Assembly: GCA_030248215.1 (NCBI GenBank)
Contig: JASANG010002583.1
Location: 62,001 to 126,000 of the forward strand
Length of the DNA stretch: 64,000 nt
Direction of reading: 5' to 3'
Source of the DNA: Enoplolaimus lenunculus
Taxonomy: Eukaryota; Nematoda; Enoplea; Enoplida; Thoracostomopsidae
The position numbers and the translations under genes are program-made. Numbering within the stretch: position 1 is the first letter of the stretch; each line of letters begins with the position of its first letter. Positions 1 to 11,647 of the stretch are shown here, one piece after another. The notes under the pieces are model-generated. The model saw only the letters and a program-made list of their open reading frames with translations. It did not search any database and was not told the DNA's origin.

Positions 1-326
1 AGGGTAAACCGGTTATAGATGGAGCTACACAATTTTATGTATCCAAACCGTTGGTGTCACTTTCTATGTTCTTCCCTCCATTTCTTAATAGTTTTGAGTT
101 TTACAACAAAAATTGCAATTGTTCTGCAATTCAGCATTCAGTTAAAATCGTCATTCAGTTTCTCGCAATAGCACTGCATCTAAATTCCATGACAAATACC
201 GATTTAAAATTACTTTCCCAATTCCGATATACCAGAATTCCACTTTACATACTGCAGATTACGCATTGCACCTGACAGCGTAACAATGTGGGTAGCTGTA
301 TAATTAAACAATTTCTACTTTCTTAC

Positions 327-3300
327 CTTCCGCAGTAATAATCAAATCAAAGATTTCCATAGGGTCGCTCACGATTTTTTCGGATAAATTTTCAACAAAT
401 ACTTCGCCTTGCTAAATTTTCAATGAAGATTTTTAAAACACAATACACGGATGTTAGATTGCTTTATTAAAATCACTATTGGAGAGACCGAGATCTGATT
501 TCCTAGACCGTTCAAAGAAAAGTCTCGATCTCGGTCTGCTTATTTTTCAGTTTTTTGTGTTTTTCACAATATCTACGCGTAATTATTACGTAACTATGAC
601 ATTTCATAATTTAACAGAGAATTTTTTCATCAGCCATCACTTTACTTCAACAGTAAAGTCATACACTGGTTGAATCTTCGACTTCTATCTAGTCTCGGTT
701 CCAAACCCCGAGAGTCAAAAAGCGAGATCGAGACTTGCCAAACACAGACTTACCGAGACCCCCATCCCTGGAGAGAAGTTCGGACATTTTTAATCAGTCT
801 ATTTTTTAAACATTACAGGCTTATAAAAAGCACACACGCATGTTTTGACCCACTTGCTTATGCAAATTAGCGATTAGTTAACTATTCAAGTATCGGGTTT
901 GGAGATAATAATTCGTGAAATAATTTAAAGTCTTAATTTAGGCTTATCATTTAAGCTAATATGCAAGTTAACTATCATAGCCTGTAGCTATTTCAGATGT
1001 GTCTTGAAACGAATTATGAAAGAAACCACGTAAGTAGCTCGTACTTTATTTTCTCGCAATTTAAGCTGATTATTTCGATTCAACAGATCTATTATTGCTT
1101 CGTTATAGATTTCCATATACGACACACGAAGAACAAACTCTCGTTCCAATGTCTGAAACAGTATTTGACACACAAAATGTTTTCGTTTGAAACAAGATCG
1201 GGTAAGATGCCTGCGGAAATTCAAAAACAATTTTCTTGGTCTTATAAGCCAAATTTTTTGTTTTAAAAATACAAAACATCCTGTTTTTCAAGATAAACTA
1301 TAATTGAAATTTACAACCAACCTAGAGTCATATCTTAAATACTGTTAAATATTGCCAGTGCTATGCTACAGTCAGGGCGCAACCGGAATTACAATTTACC
1401 GGAACCGGAATTTGAAAATTTTACCGGAACCGGAAAATGAAAAATGCATTTCACCAAAAATTTCATTTTAATCTTATTTTTTGCTCTATTATTTGTGAAA
1501 TAACCTTAGTCGAACATAGGTTTTATTTTATTTGTTGTATTTTAGATTTTCATCATCGACTGAAGTGAAATCCACCATCAATGGCTTATATTCGGAGTAC
1601 AAGTGGCTTACAAAAGAGATTCTTAAAAATTAGCAAAGTTAAGAAAACGGCCAAATTATAATACCGGAATTTTTAAATCCGGTAAAAATTTACCGGAACC
1701 CGAAGGTGAAAAAATGCCGGAACCGGAATTCCGGTTGCACCCTGGCTACAGTGGATCCGTCCTACAGCAACTCTTTGTTCTGACGAGCATTCATATTTGG
1801 CAATGATATTAATATGACAACTAGTAGAAAAAACTAACTCAAGATTATTACCAACGAATTTTACAGAGGGGCAAGCGAGAAGCTGGGTAACCGAAATGCC
1901 AGATACATTCAGTAGCAGATCCAGGAATTTCTGATAAGTTAGCTCTCAATACAGACATATAATAAAAGAAACCTCGTAAGCGAGAAACCAAACACAGCTT
2001 TAACTCTCTGAACTACAACACTAATATACGTCATATAAAACCAAAAAGTTACATTTTCGATAGCTTCAAAAATTTCCAAAATTGATAGCGGAATGATTCC
2101 ACAAGAATCGCCATCGGCCGCATTAACACTCGGACCGTCTGGCCCCATTATCGTATACGTTTTGCCAGATGCTGTCTGACCATATGCAAACACAGTTCCT
2201 AAGTACATAAAACAATTACACTTAGTCCCATATTGCAACCGCATTTTCAGTTCCGATTCCGGCAGTTTTTCTCCTTCCGGTTCCTGTAGCAGTATATAAA
2301 TTTTTACCGGAATTAAAAATTCCGGCAATACCAGGCTTACACCGAACAAAATTTTAAAGTAAAGATTATACTTTCCGGGGGATCAAACTACATTACAAAT
2401 TCTGACTATTGTTTAAGATGGCCTTATCAAATATATACATTTTTAATACCTACTAGTCAGGGTGCAACCGGAATTCCGGTTCCGGCATTTTTTCACCTTC
2501 CGGTTCCGGTAAATTTTTACCGGATTTAAAAATTCCGGTATTATAATTTGGCCGTTTTCTTAACTTTGCTAATTTTTAGGAATCTCTTTTGAAAGCCACT
2601 TGTACTCCGAATATAAGCCATTGATGGTGGATTTCACTTCAGTCGATGATGAAAATCTAAAATACAACAAATAAAATAAATACCTATGTTCGACTAAGGT
2701 TATTTCACAAATAATAGAGCAAAAAATAAGATTAAAATGAAATTTTTGGTGAAATGCATTTTTCACTTTCCGGTTCCGGTAAAATTTTCAAATTCCGGTT
2801 CCGGTAAATTGTAATTCCGGTTGCACCCTGCTACTAGTTGTTGAAGTGCCTTAATCGGGCCATGGAAAAGGGTATGTTTTCCGTATTATTTTTCATTTTA
2901 TGTGTATATAATCTTTGAAGTGTAGAAAAACAAGGGGCTTGTACCAATTGTTAGATTACTATCATAATGATTTTTTTAAAAATCGGTATTTATTACACAT
3001 GGCTGCAGAATTGAAAATGCCCAAAAAGTTGAACTGGCGTTAAGAAGATAATAAAGTCGTTTACATCATGAATATTGCTAAAAAAGTTACAGGTTTTTAC
3101 ATTAGTGTCATATCAAAAGCTGCTTATGCTGCATCTGGTTTCAATCAACATTATTTAAGGATTGTTACCATTATCAAATATAAAGGCTATAGATTTAGCC
3201 AACAGCAACTGAGCCACGAGCCGCGACGTGTTTAAATGAAGTGTTTTTTAAAGGGTTGAGACTAATTTATACACAAAACATATACGAATTTGACCTATAC

Positions 3301-6300
3301 GGTTCCCATTGTAATTCAATGAACCAGTTTCTTTTACTGTGTAAAGAAAAAAGAGATGGAAATGGTGACTATACAATATAAAGCTGCAAATATGTTTCTG
3401 TGTGAAATAAATGTCGATTTTTAAAAAGACATTATTTCAAAGTGCTATAGCAAACATGTGTTCACTTGGAAACATATATGATGCTCTCAGACAGTGTTAA
3501 GTAGAATATTTATGAAATAACAGTGACTGCAACATAAGGATAGCAGCAATTTAAACTTTTCAGCGGATTAACGTGCTGACAAAACGTTACCGGCTTTAAA
3601 AACGTATATATTATATACTCTTAAAATAATTGCAAAATTTAAAGTGTAAAGTTCAAATATAAAGTAGCTTATGAAAGATTAGGACAGTTTTAGTTACCGT
3701 AATTTTACAGGTTCGGAGAATGTCGGGAACATACAGTACCAGAAGAACAATATCCCGTGGCACAATTTTGCCGGAATCCAAAAGTAACACAGTAATTTTA
3801 TTACATTACCATATTGACACTAACTTCACAACATATGAGTATCAACGAAATGTTGCGTGACGCGATATGATAAAAACGGTATCGTACTCCCAGGTACATG
3901 CTTAAGCAAAAGGCACATAAAATTTGAAGCTTAGAGAGACGAACAAAGATCCGCCGTTCGACCCCCGAACTCAAAATATAAAAGTGGCTTCTCCACAGCG
4001 AGGGGGACCCAGCAATTTTCGAAATTTTCAATTCCGCCCCAGCGAAAATTTTGCCGCCACCCGGAAAGGCCCCTGTCGAATTTTCGGCCGCCCCCTAGCA
4101 AATTTTTTGCTGCCCCCCAGGACTTTTCTAAGCCAAAAATTTTCAATGTTAAAACATAAAGACCTGGACTTTTTTTGAGGCGGACATTCGGCAAAATATG
4201 ATTTTATATTACGCTGAGTACTCATAATTTTTAATAGCGTTACAAATACCCGTAGTAACTAATACAATTCAATAATGAACTGAAAAAGCACAATTATATA
4301 AAGACTGTTTCAGGGCATACAGCATTCGAAAGAACCTTGCAGCAGCAAGTTCAACCCGCCTGAGCCTTATGATAAATTGAAGCTGTGACTAATATACAAA
4401 ATATATATTAATCACAGTTTCAATTATAGATTATCTATATTTTATATAATTGTGCTTCTTTCAACTTCTGGTTAAGTTGTCAGTATATACGTAATATTAG
4501 TTAAAATTATTGTTATTATCGTTTGCGAGAAATTTTTGTCGTGTTGAGCGATGAGTAATCTTACGTTGAGTTGGAAACACGGTCTAGAATGAAAAAAATG
4601 GTCCAAAAAGTCGGTTTGCAAAATTTTAAGCCTGCCCCCCAGGACCCCCCAGATCATCTGGGGCACCCCAGGAAAACTGCCCCCCAGCAAAATCAGCTGC
4701 CCCCAGGAAACTCCTGCCCCCCCCCCAGGAAACGCCCCCCCGGCGGAAATTTTCAAGCTGTGGAGAAGCCAGATACATATATATCCGGAATTCCTGTTTT
4801 GGCCGGAATTCCTGCAAAAATTCAATTCCCGGAATTCCTGTTACTGCATTTCAAGATGCAGGAGCCGGAACTTTTACGGTTTTGCGGCAAGTTATTCCTC
4901 ATCAAGTTTTGTCCTTGAAAAATTGTTATTTTAACATTAGTGTTTTTGCAATTTTTTTTTGATACTGATGTGTTTTCGCAAAACTTGATGAATTTTGGCA
5001 AGTTTTCTAAAAAAAGTCCAGTAGTAGTGCCGTGATGAAAATTACGTATTTCAAATTCCGGTTCCTACAAACAAATTCAATTCCTGTTCCTACTCCGGAA
5101 AGTTTTGTTCTTGTCGGAACCGTTGTATAATAAATATTCGTATCCTGTTCCGGTATCCAGTGTAAACCTACTAGATACCGGATATTTAGTTGTGCCGAGT
5201 ATCATAAAACTGTTTTTACCAGTGAGCGTCTTTAACAACTTGCTGCAATTACGTACATTTGTGGGCAAGTGAAGAATTTCAAGTTTTGGTACATTTCCGC
5301 TAGTTTTAACTTAGCACACCATGCGTAAAGAGCAGATAGGATATACTTTACATCATTATGTGAAGACTTAAACTAGCGATTGTAAACGATTATAGTTTTA
5401 TGAGCGTTACAAATACCGGTAGTAACTAGTACAATTCAATAATGAACTGAAAAAAGCACAATTATATAAATATCGTTTCAGGGCATACAGCATTCGAAAG
5501 TACCTTGCAGCAACAAGTTCAACCAGCCTGAGCCTTATGATAAACTGAAGCTGTGACTAATATATAAAATATATGTTACTCACAGTTTCAATTATAGATT
5601 ATCTATATTTTATATAATTGTGCTTCTTTCAACTTCTGGTAAAGTTGTCAGTAATATTAGTTAAAATTATTGTTATTAGCGTTTGCGAGGAATTTTTGTC
5701 ATGTTGAGCGATGAGTAATCTTCAGTTGAGTTGGAAACACGATCTAAAAATGGTCCAAAAAGTCAGCTTGCAAAATTTTGAGCCTGCCCCCCAGGACCCC
5801 CAGATCTGGGGGCCCCCAAGAAACGGCCCCCCGGCGGAAATTTTCAAGCTGTGGAGAAGCCAGTAAAACTCAACAAACTAAAGTACCGTTAAAACCCTGC
5901 ATCGCTGATTGAACAATTGGCCTGACAACGCCTTCATACACACTCCAATTAACAACATCGGGTCCAAAAACATTATCTGAAATTAAATAACTCCTTCTGA
6001 CGCATGTACAAGTCGATATTTAGGACTATCATAAACCCGCTATGAAACCGGTGTAAATGCTTCTGACCAGGGTGCAACCGGAATTACAATTTACCGGAAC
6101 CGGAACCGGAATTTGAAAATTTTACCGGAACCGGAACCGGAAAGTGAAAAATGCATTTCACCAAAAATTTCGTTTTAATCTTATTTTTTGCTCTATTATT
6201 TGTGAAATAACCTTAGTCGAACATAGATATTTATTTTATTTGTTGTATTTTAGATTTTCGTCGTCGACTGAAGTGAAATCCACCATCAATGGCTTATATT

Positions 6301-9300
6301 CGGAATACAAGTGGCTTTCTAAAGAGATTCTTAAAGATTAGCAAAGTTAAAAAAACGGCCAAATTATAACACCGGAATTTTTAAATCCGGTAAAAATTTA
6401 CCGGAACCGGAACCGGAAGGTGAAAAAATGCCGGAACCGGAATTCCGGTTGCACCCTGCTTCTGACTTCTGATTTCGTAAGCAGATAAACCAGACAACAT
6501 ACGTATGAGCTAACTGATAATTAGAATATTAAAAGCCATGTTTGCCAAGGTACAAACTGGGGGTCTATATCTGGTTCGACAGAAAAGTAACCTTCTGGTA
6601 TGAGTCCTGTAAAATTTTGCCAGAGGCTCCGTTGGTAGTGCAATTTTTCGTATTTTTGTGCATGTGCAAGTTGTGCTATTCAGTGAGTATATATCTGTGC
6701 GCAGTTTTAGGGTCATTTTGAAAGCTTTTATTTTCGAAGCTTCCATCAAGGATGCTTATAAACTAAATATTTACAACATGCAGAAAATTATTGTTAAAGT
6801 CGCAAATTCAACATTTTTATTACCTATCTTTATTTCACCTCCGGGTCCGGCAAAATTGGTTGACCTTTGACTCTGGTTTTTCCAGTGCCGGTTGTACCCT
6901 ACCCTGCGACTATTGAGACATCAATAACAGGTGTGTTCTTAAAACGTTTCCCCGAATGATTCTGTCCTTTCAGCCCAATTTCAAAACACAAACTGCAACA
7001 TTTGTGCTGTCATCATGGTTTAAATTAATACCAGGATATCTAAGGCCTAGCGAATATACAATCTTCTAATAAAAAATTATCGGATTATTTATCCTGTGCC
7101 CATCATTGGGCAGTACTGGCTCCGGTACAAATTTCCGGCTCCGGCGCAACTGCTAAACATACGTAAGTATATATCGGAGCAGAACAACTCAAAGCTGACT
7201 AGAAATTTCATACCTACCAAAATTATATGCAATTCTGTTGTCGGGGTCGGTTGAAACAACGGCGTTTTCATCAGCTGTCCAATGAATTCCACTGCTTGAT
7301 AGCCGCTCGCTAAATATATATACAACAAGCTGCAGAGAATAATTTCATATACTGTACATACGTATTACTTATTAAGGTACGACCTAATATCCAGCTCCGG
7401 CAAAAAATCGACATCCGAGCCGAAATGTTAGCTTGCTGGATGTTTTTTGAAAACTTCAGAAATGTTGAAACTTCATCATTGGCAGGGTGCAACCGGAATT
7501 CCGGTTCCGGCATTTTTTCACCTTCCGGTTCCGGTTCCGGTAAATTTTTACCGGATTTAAAAATTCCGGTGTTAAAATTTGGCCGTTTTCTTAACTTTGC
7601 TAATTTTTAAGAATCTCTTTTGAAAGCCACTTGTACTCCGAATATAAGCCATTGATGGTGGATTTCTTCCGGTTCCGGTAAATTGTAATTCCGGTTGCAC
7701 CCTGATCATTGGTATTTATGCCAACTGTGATTCACTTTTACATTACATTTTGTCACACATATGTTGTAAATTTTCGCAATGTGTCCGTGTACATCCACAG
7801 GGATTTTCACTGGGGCCGGGCACAAGGCACTGGTGACGGTACAGACGGTGGCCAAGTTAGAACATGCGAAAGCTACTATCAACAAGAGTGATAAATTGTT
7901 CCAACTCCGATTTCAATACCAACTCCGATTAAATTAAGTTCCGTTCGGCGCCTTGTTGAGCGGTAAAATGTTCTGACTCCGATTTTAAAACCGATTCCGA
8001 TTAAGTTAAGTTCCGCTTGGAACTGTGTCGCAAATGCAACACCCGGAAATGCAGTCACAGCAACATATTTATAGTATATATTTTAGAGATGTGTAGAGTA
8101 CTCGGCATCGGCAATATTTGCACTTGTTGCCGATTCTTTGCCTACACTTTTTGCATATATAACAGAAAGTTGGAATGCTATCATTTTCTCTTCATGGCGT
8201 ATGTCATTGTGTCTAATCAGAAAAACGTTATAAAATTATAAACCTTTCTCATAAAACTATAATCGTTTACAATCGCTAGTTTAAGTCTTCACATAATGAT
8301 GTAAAGTATATCCTATCTGCTCTTTACGCATGGTGTGCTAAGTTAAAACTAGCGGAAACGTACCAAAACTTGAAATTGTTCACTTGCCCACAAATGTACG
8401 TAATTGCAGCAAGTTGTTAAAGACGCTCACTGGTAAAAACAGTTTTATGATACTCGGCACAACTCTAAATATCCGGTATCTAGTAGGTTTACACTGGATA
8501 CCGGAACCGGATACGAATATTAATCATACAACGGTTCCGACAAGAACAAAACTTTCCCGAGTAGGAACAGGAATTGAATTTGTTTGCAGGAACCGGAATT
8601 TGAAATACGTAATTTTCATCATGGCACTACTACTGGACTTTTTTAGAAAACTTGCCAAAATTCATCAAGTTTTGCGAAAACACATCAGTATTAAAAAATA
8701 AATTGCAAAAACACTAATGTTAAAATAACAATTTTTCAAGGACCAAACTTTCAATATTTAAATGATTAGGAATAACTTGCCGCAAAACCGTAAAAGTTCC
8801 GGCTCCTGCATCTTGAAATGCAGGAACAGGAATTCCGGGAATTGAATTTTTGCAGGAATTCCGGCCGAAACAGGAATTCCGGATATATATCTGGCTTCTC
8901 CACAGCTTGAAAATTTCCGCCGGGGGGCGTTTCCTGGGGGGGCCAGGAGTTTCCTGGGTGGCAGCTGATTTGGCTGGGGGGCAGTTTTCCTGGGGGCCCC
9001 CAGATGATCTGGGGGTCCTGGGGGGCAGGCTTAAAATTTTGCAAACCGACTTTTTGGACCATTTTTTTCATTCTAGACCGTGTTTCCAACTCAACGTAAG
9101 ATTACTCATCGCTCAACATGACAAACATTTCTCGCAAACGCTAATAACAATAATTTTAACTAATATTACGTATATACTGACAATTTAACCAGAAGTTGAA
9201 AGAAGCACAATTATATAAAATATAGATAATCTGTAATTGAAACTGTGATTAATATATATTTTGTATATTAGTCACAGATTCAATGTATCACGAGGCTCAG

Positions 9301-9930
9301 GCGGGTTGAACTTGCTGCTGCAAGGTACTTTCGAATGCTGTATGCCATGAAACGGTCTTTATATAATTGTGCTTTTTCAGTTCATTATTGAATTGTATTA
9401 GTTACTACGGGTATTTGTAACGCTATTAAAAATTATGAGTACTCAGCGTAATATAAAATCATATTTTGACGAATGTCCGCCTCAAAAGAAGTCCAGGTCT
9501 TTACGTTTTAACATTGAAAATTTTTGACCTAGAAAAGTCCTGGGGGCCCCCAGCAAACAAATTTGCTGGGGGGGCATTTTGCTGGGGGGCGGCCGAAAAT
9601 TCGCCGGGGGGCCTTTCCTGGGGGCGGCAAAATTTTCGCCGGGGGGAAAATGAAAATTTCGAAAAGTGCTGGGGCCCCCGCTGTGGAGAAGCCAGTATAT
9701 ATATAAATATATATATAAATATATATACGTATATATATATAATTTTTATAAGATAGATTCAAGTAATTTTTAAACACAAACGCAAGAGGCATCACAGGAA
9801 AAATACATCTTTTTCAGTAACATAAAACAGTTGACAGCGAATATCGATACATGTACCGATGGTGATTGTACACTTACCGCTCGATTAGCGCTCGCACTCG
9901 AACTGCAACTTTAATGCTGTCAGTTGACAT
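327..9930 (-). CDS. CENPE: CENP-E-like kinesin-7 motor domain (5' part, runs off left edge)
   Basis: Six coding exons in consistent phase, in transcript order: 9878-9930, 7218-7309, 5887-5976, 2053-2198, 1045-1152, 327-411; the next donor, at 326, leads out of the window. Together they give about 191 residues of an N-terminal kinesin motor. The protein starts MSTDSIKVAVRVRA and continues through FDNVFG, the stretch ending MQGFNG, the P-loop FAYGQTASGKTYTIMG, and LRVSYMEIYNE. Order and wording match the CENP-E/kinesin-7 motor, a plus-end microtubule ATPase acting at kinetochores. Switch I, switch II and the coiled-coil tail would lie beyond the left edge. All six acceptor and donor pairs are AG and GT. 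The usual RVRP near the N-terminus reads RVRA here. Introns carry MITEs at 1373, 2458, 6068 and 7483 and a 1.4 kb inverted repeat. That it is a kinesin motor is certain from the motifs; the kinesin-7/CENP-E assignment is inferred from motor sequence only. Confidence 0.88.
487..770. mobile_element. hAT-like MITE remnant with AGTCTCG-type termini
   Basis: Right end reads CCGAGACCCCCATCCCTG and the interior repeats GAGATCGAGACTT and GTCTCGGTT motifs in both orientations. The same CAGGGATGG...AGTCTC / CATCCCTG end pair occurs at 19878-20250 and, more decayed, near 35888-36092. The left tip is lost, so the start is approximate. It lies in the kinesin intron between exons 1045-1152 and 327-411. Confidence 0.45.
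1373..1744 (+). mobile_element. hAT MITE, CAGGGTGCAACCGG family, young subfamily
   Basis: Terminal inverted repeats CAGGGCGCAACCGGAATT and AATTCCGGTTGCACCCTG. Flanked by a perfect 8-bp target duplication GCTACAGT (1365-1372 and 1745-1752), the hallmark of hAT transposition. Subterminal ACCGGA/CCGGAA hexamers are repeated at both ends. It is too short to encode a transposase and sits in a kinesin intron. Confidence 0.93.
2458..2830 (-). mobile_element. hAT MITE, CAGGGTGCAACCGG family, young subfamily
   Basis: Same family as the copy at 1373, opposite orientation. Perfect 8-bp target duplication CTACTAGT (2450-2457 and 2831-2838). It carries the family's 65-codon open stretch, which is shared because copies are nearly identical and not because a protein is known. 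Located in a kinesin intron. Confidence 0.93.
3984..4772 (+). mobile_element. Nonautonomous DNA element, CTGGCTTCTCCACAGC termini (copy B1)
   Basis: Roughly 790 bp with inverted ends GTGGCTTCTCCACAGC and GCTGTGGAGAAGCCAG. Both subterminal zones are GC-rich runs of CCCCCCAGCAAA and CCCCAGGA type motifs; the middle is AT-rich. Near-identical copies occur at 8891-9695 (inverted) and 17986-18809, and a truncated one at 5405-5863. No transposase reading frame is visible. The superfamily is not assigned. Confidence 0.8.
4773..5404 (+). repeat. Composite repeat segment C, inverted arm partner of 8253-8890
   Basis: About 630 bp rich in CCGGAATTCCTG and TTCCGGTATCC motifs. It adjoins element B1 on the left and truncated B4 on the right. 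Its reverse complement is at 8253-8890, next to element B2, so B1 plus C pairs with C' plus B2. Its interior also resembles parts of the ATCGGCATCGG repeats near 21.3 kb and 59.6 kb. Confidence 0.7.
5405..5863 (+). mobile_element. Truncated B element (copy B4)
   Basis: Homologous to the middle and right end of B1, from the GCGTTACAAATACCGG motif to the terminal GCTGTGGAGAAGCCAG. The left half is missing; the junction with segment C falls at CGTTACAAAT. It ends 23 bp below the kinesin exon at 5887-5976, i.e. just past that exon's donor. Confidence 0.75.
6068..6458 (+). mobile_element. hAT MITE, CAGGGTGCAACCGG family, young subfamily
   Basis: Intact inverted termini with perfect 8-bp target duplication CTTCTGAC (6060-6067 and 6459-6466). 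It has extra CCGGAA hexamer units compared with the copy at 1373. Located in a kinesin intron. Confidence 0.93.
7483..7704 (-). mobile_element. hAT MITE, internally deleted copy
   Basis: Only 222 bp, lacking the central AT-rich part of the family but with both termini intact. Perfect 8-bp target duplication ATCATTGG (7475-7482 and 7705-7712). The deletion either preceded insertion or followed it without touching the ends. Confidence 0.92.
8253..8890 (-). repeat. Segment C', inverted copy of 4773-5404
   Basis: Reverse-complement match to 4773-5404, starting at the shared CTCATAAAACTATAATCG and ending at the border of element B2. With B2 it forms the right arm of a roughly 1.4 kb inverted repeat whose left arm is 3984-5404; about 2.85 kb lies between the arms. 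Confidence 0.72.
8891..9695 (-). mobile_element. B element (copy B2), inverted relative to B1
   Basis: Begins CTGGCTTCTCCACAGC and ends GCTGTGGAGAAGCCAG. GC-rich subterminal runs and AT-rich centre are the same as in B1. The right flank is a TATATATAAATA low-complexity tract (9696-9745). It ends 183 bp below the first kinesin exon. Confidence 0.8.
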
Positions 9931-10175
9931 TGCAATTCGAACATAAACCTATTATTCTATGTACAGATAGTGCTCTTAAAATCCGAATCAAAAGAACGCA
10001 GGATTCTACATGACCGTTTTGCCAGAATTCACCACCAGATTTATTACGTAATAAACAAAACAGCTACAGCGCAGAACGCATCAAGACTTTCTCACCGAAG
10101 TAGCGAGTCTATTTCGCCTTAAAACTGATGCAGACCAGACTTCTGTAAAATACCCTCAAACAGAAACATGCAGAT

Positions 10176-10585
10176 AAAGGGTGCAACCGGAATTACCAAT
10201 TTACCGGAACCGGAATTTGAAATACTTACCGGAAACGGAACCGAAAAATGAAAAATACATGTCACCAAAAAATTCATTTTAATTTTTTTTGCAATATTAT
10301 TGGTGAAATAACCCTAGTTCGAAATAGATATTCACTTTATCTGCTTTACATTAGATTTTCATAATCCACGGAAGCGAAGTCTACCTTCGATGGTATATTT
10401 TCGGCGATTGTCAAGGTTTATATAGTATACGAAAAAAATCTATTTAATTTTTAACGCAAGTTTTTAGTAAAATATCTTAATCTTCACCTACAAAATTTTA
10501 TTACAGGAATTTTTAATTCTGGTAAAAAATTTACCGGAGCTGGAAGGTGAAAAAATGCCGGAACCGGAATTCCAGCTGCACCCTG
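10176..10585 (+). mobile_element. hAT MITE, older subfamily of the CAGGGTGCAACCGG family
   Basis: Diverged relative of the 1373 family: the interior reads TTTGCAATATTATTGGTG where young copies read differently. Start AAAGGGTGCAACCGG, end CAGCTGCACCCTG. The 8-bp target duplication ATGCAGAT is still recognisable (10168-10175 and 10586-10593). Upstream of the kinesin start codon. Confidence 0.85.
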
Positions 10586-10617
10586 ATGCAGATATGGCAA
10601 TTAATTTGACTTCTGAT

Positions 10618-11050
10618 TAGAGAACGACCGGATCCAAAATTTTGCATTTACCGGATCTAAATCTTAAAATTCAGATCCGACCCGGATCCGGATCTTACTA
10701 GCGATAATTTTTCATACGTATATATTAAAAATAGAAAGTTCAACTGATTCTTTCGCAAAATTAATGAACAAAACTTACAGCAACTAAAAAAAGTCTTTAA
10801 AATTTTTATGTTTGTTCTTCTTCCGCAACAACACTAGTCTCCACGCGGATGTCATTAACATGACATTCCAACAAAGCATTAATGCTCACAGTGCTTATTA
10901 GATTACGTACGCATAGTTGAAATACATACACCAATTTTGATATGTTTTTGTTTGTATATCAAATTTCGGATCCGGAGATCCGGTAGCTTATTTTACCGGA
11001 TCCGGATCTTAAACATTGCAGAGATCCGGCCCGGATCCGGTCGATCCCTA
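10618..11050. mobile_element. hAT-type MITE with GACCGGATCC termini
   Basis: Ends read TAGAGAACGACCGGATCC and GGATCCGGTCGATCCCTA. Perfect 8-bp target duplication CTTCTGAT (10610-10617 and 11051-11058). GGATCCGG/CCGGATCC motifs are repeated near both ends. Distinct termini from the CAGGGTGCAACC family but the same architecture. Confidence 0.85.
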
Positions 11051-11647
11051 CTTCTGATAGTTCATCGGCAATAAATTGCCGCAAACTGTCGGTCTCGTTA
11101 TGAAAATGGAACTAACAAATACGTATAATATCGATTTACGGTGTCTTTTCAAAAACGTCGCATGAAGAAATTGGCGAAGATTTTTGGTTCGCTAAACTAC
11201 AATCTATTATTCATAAGTTAACTCATCTAAGGCAATTTAATAGATAAATGAATGATAACTCGTACTGAATCGGAATTCTAATCGGAATCGGAATTCGGGT
11301 TGCACCCTGCTAAGCTGCCTATTTTGGAAAATTTTAGCTTACGGTTGAAAGCTTACACCGAGCACAAACCGTATAAAATATGAAAACGTGTTCGGTTTTA
11401 CTATATTTGCAAAATCATACAACAAACTAAAAATTCCGTCCAGACGAGAAAAATCAATTCAGACTCCAATTCGGAGTCCACAAAATTATATGCCGGCTGG
11501 AGCCCTAAAACACAACACAGCAGGGCTGCAACGGAATTCCGATTCCGGTGTTACGGCGTAATTTTTTCCCCTGGAAAAATCACAACGGTACAATTCCCCC
11601 CCCCCCCGGAAAAATTACACCAGAAACAGTGTAAAGTCACGATGTAC

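Noticed and set aside
1030-1152. Kinesin exon extended to a donor at 1029
   Set aside because: The donor at 1044 (GTACGA) gives LRENK joined to QGEVFVENLSE, which matches the kinesin alignment; the longer form does not.
2569-2766. 65-codon frame repeated at 2569, 6144, 12373 and 54797
   Set aside because: It recurs because the hAT MITE copies are nearly identical; by itself it is not evidence of a gene.
4571-4918. Proline- and glycine-rich frames at about 4.6, 8.9, 9.5 and 18.7 kb
   Set aside because: They are translations of the GC-rich ends of family B elements, not proteins.
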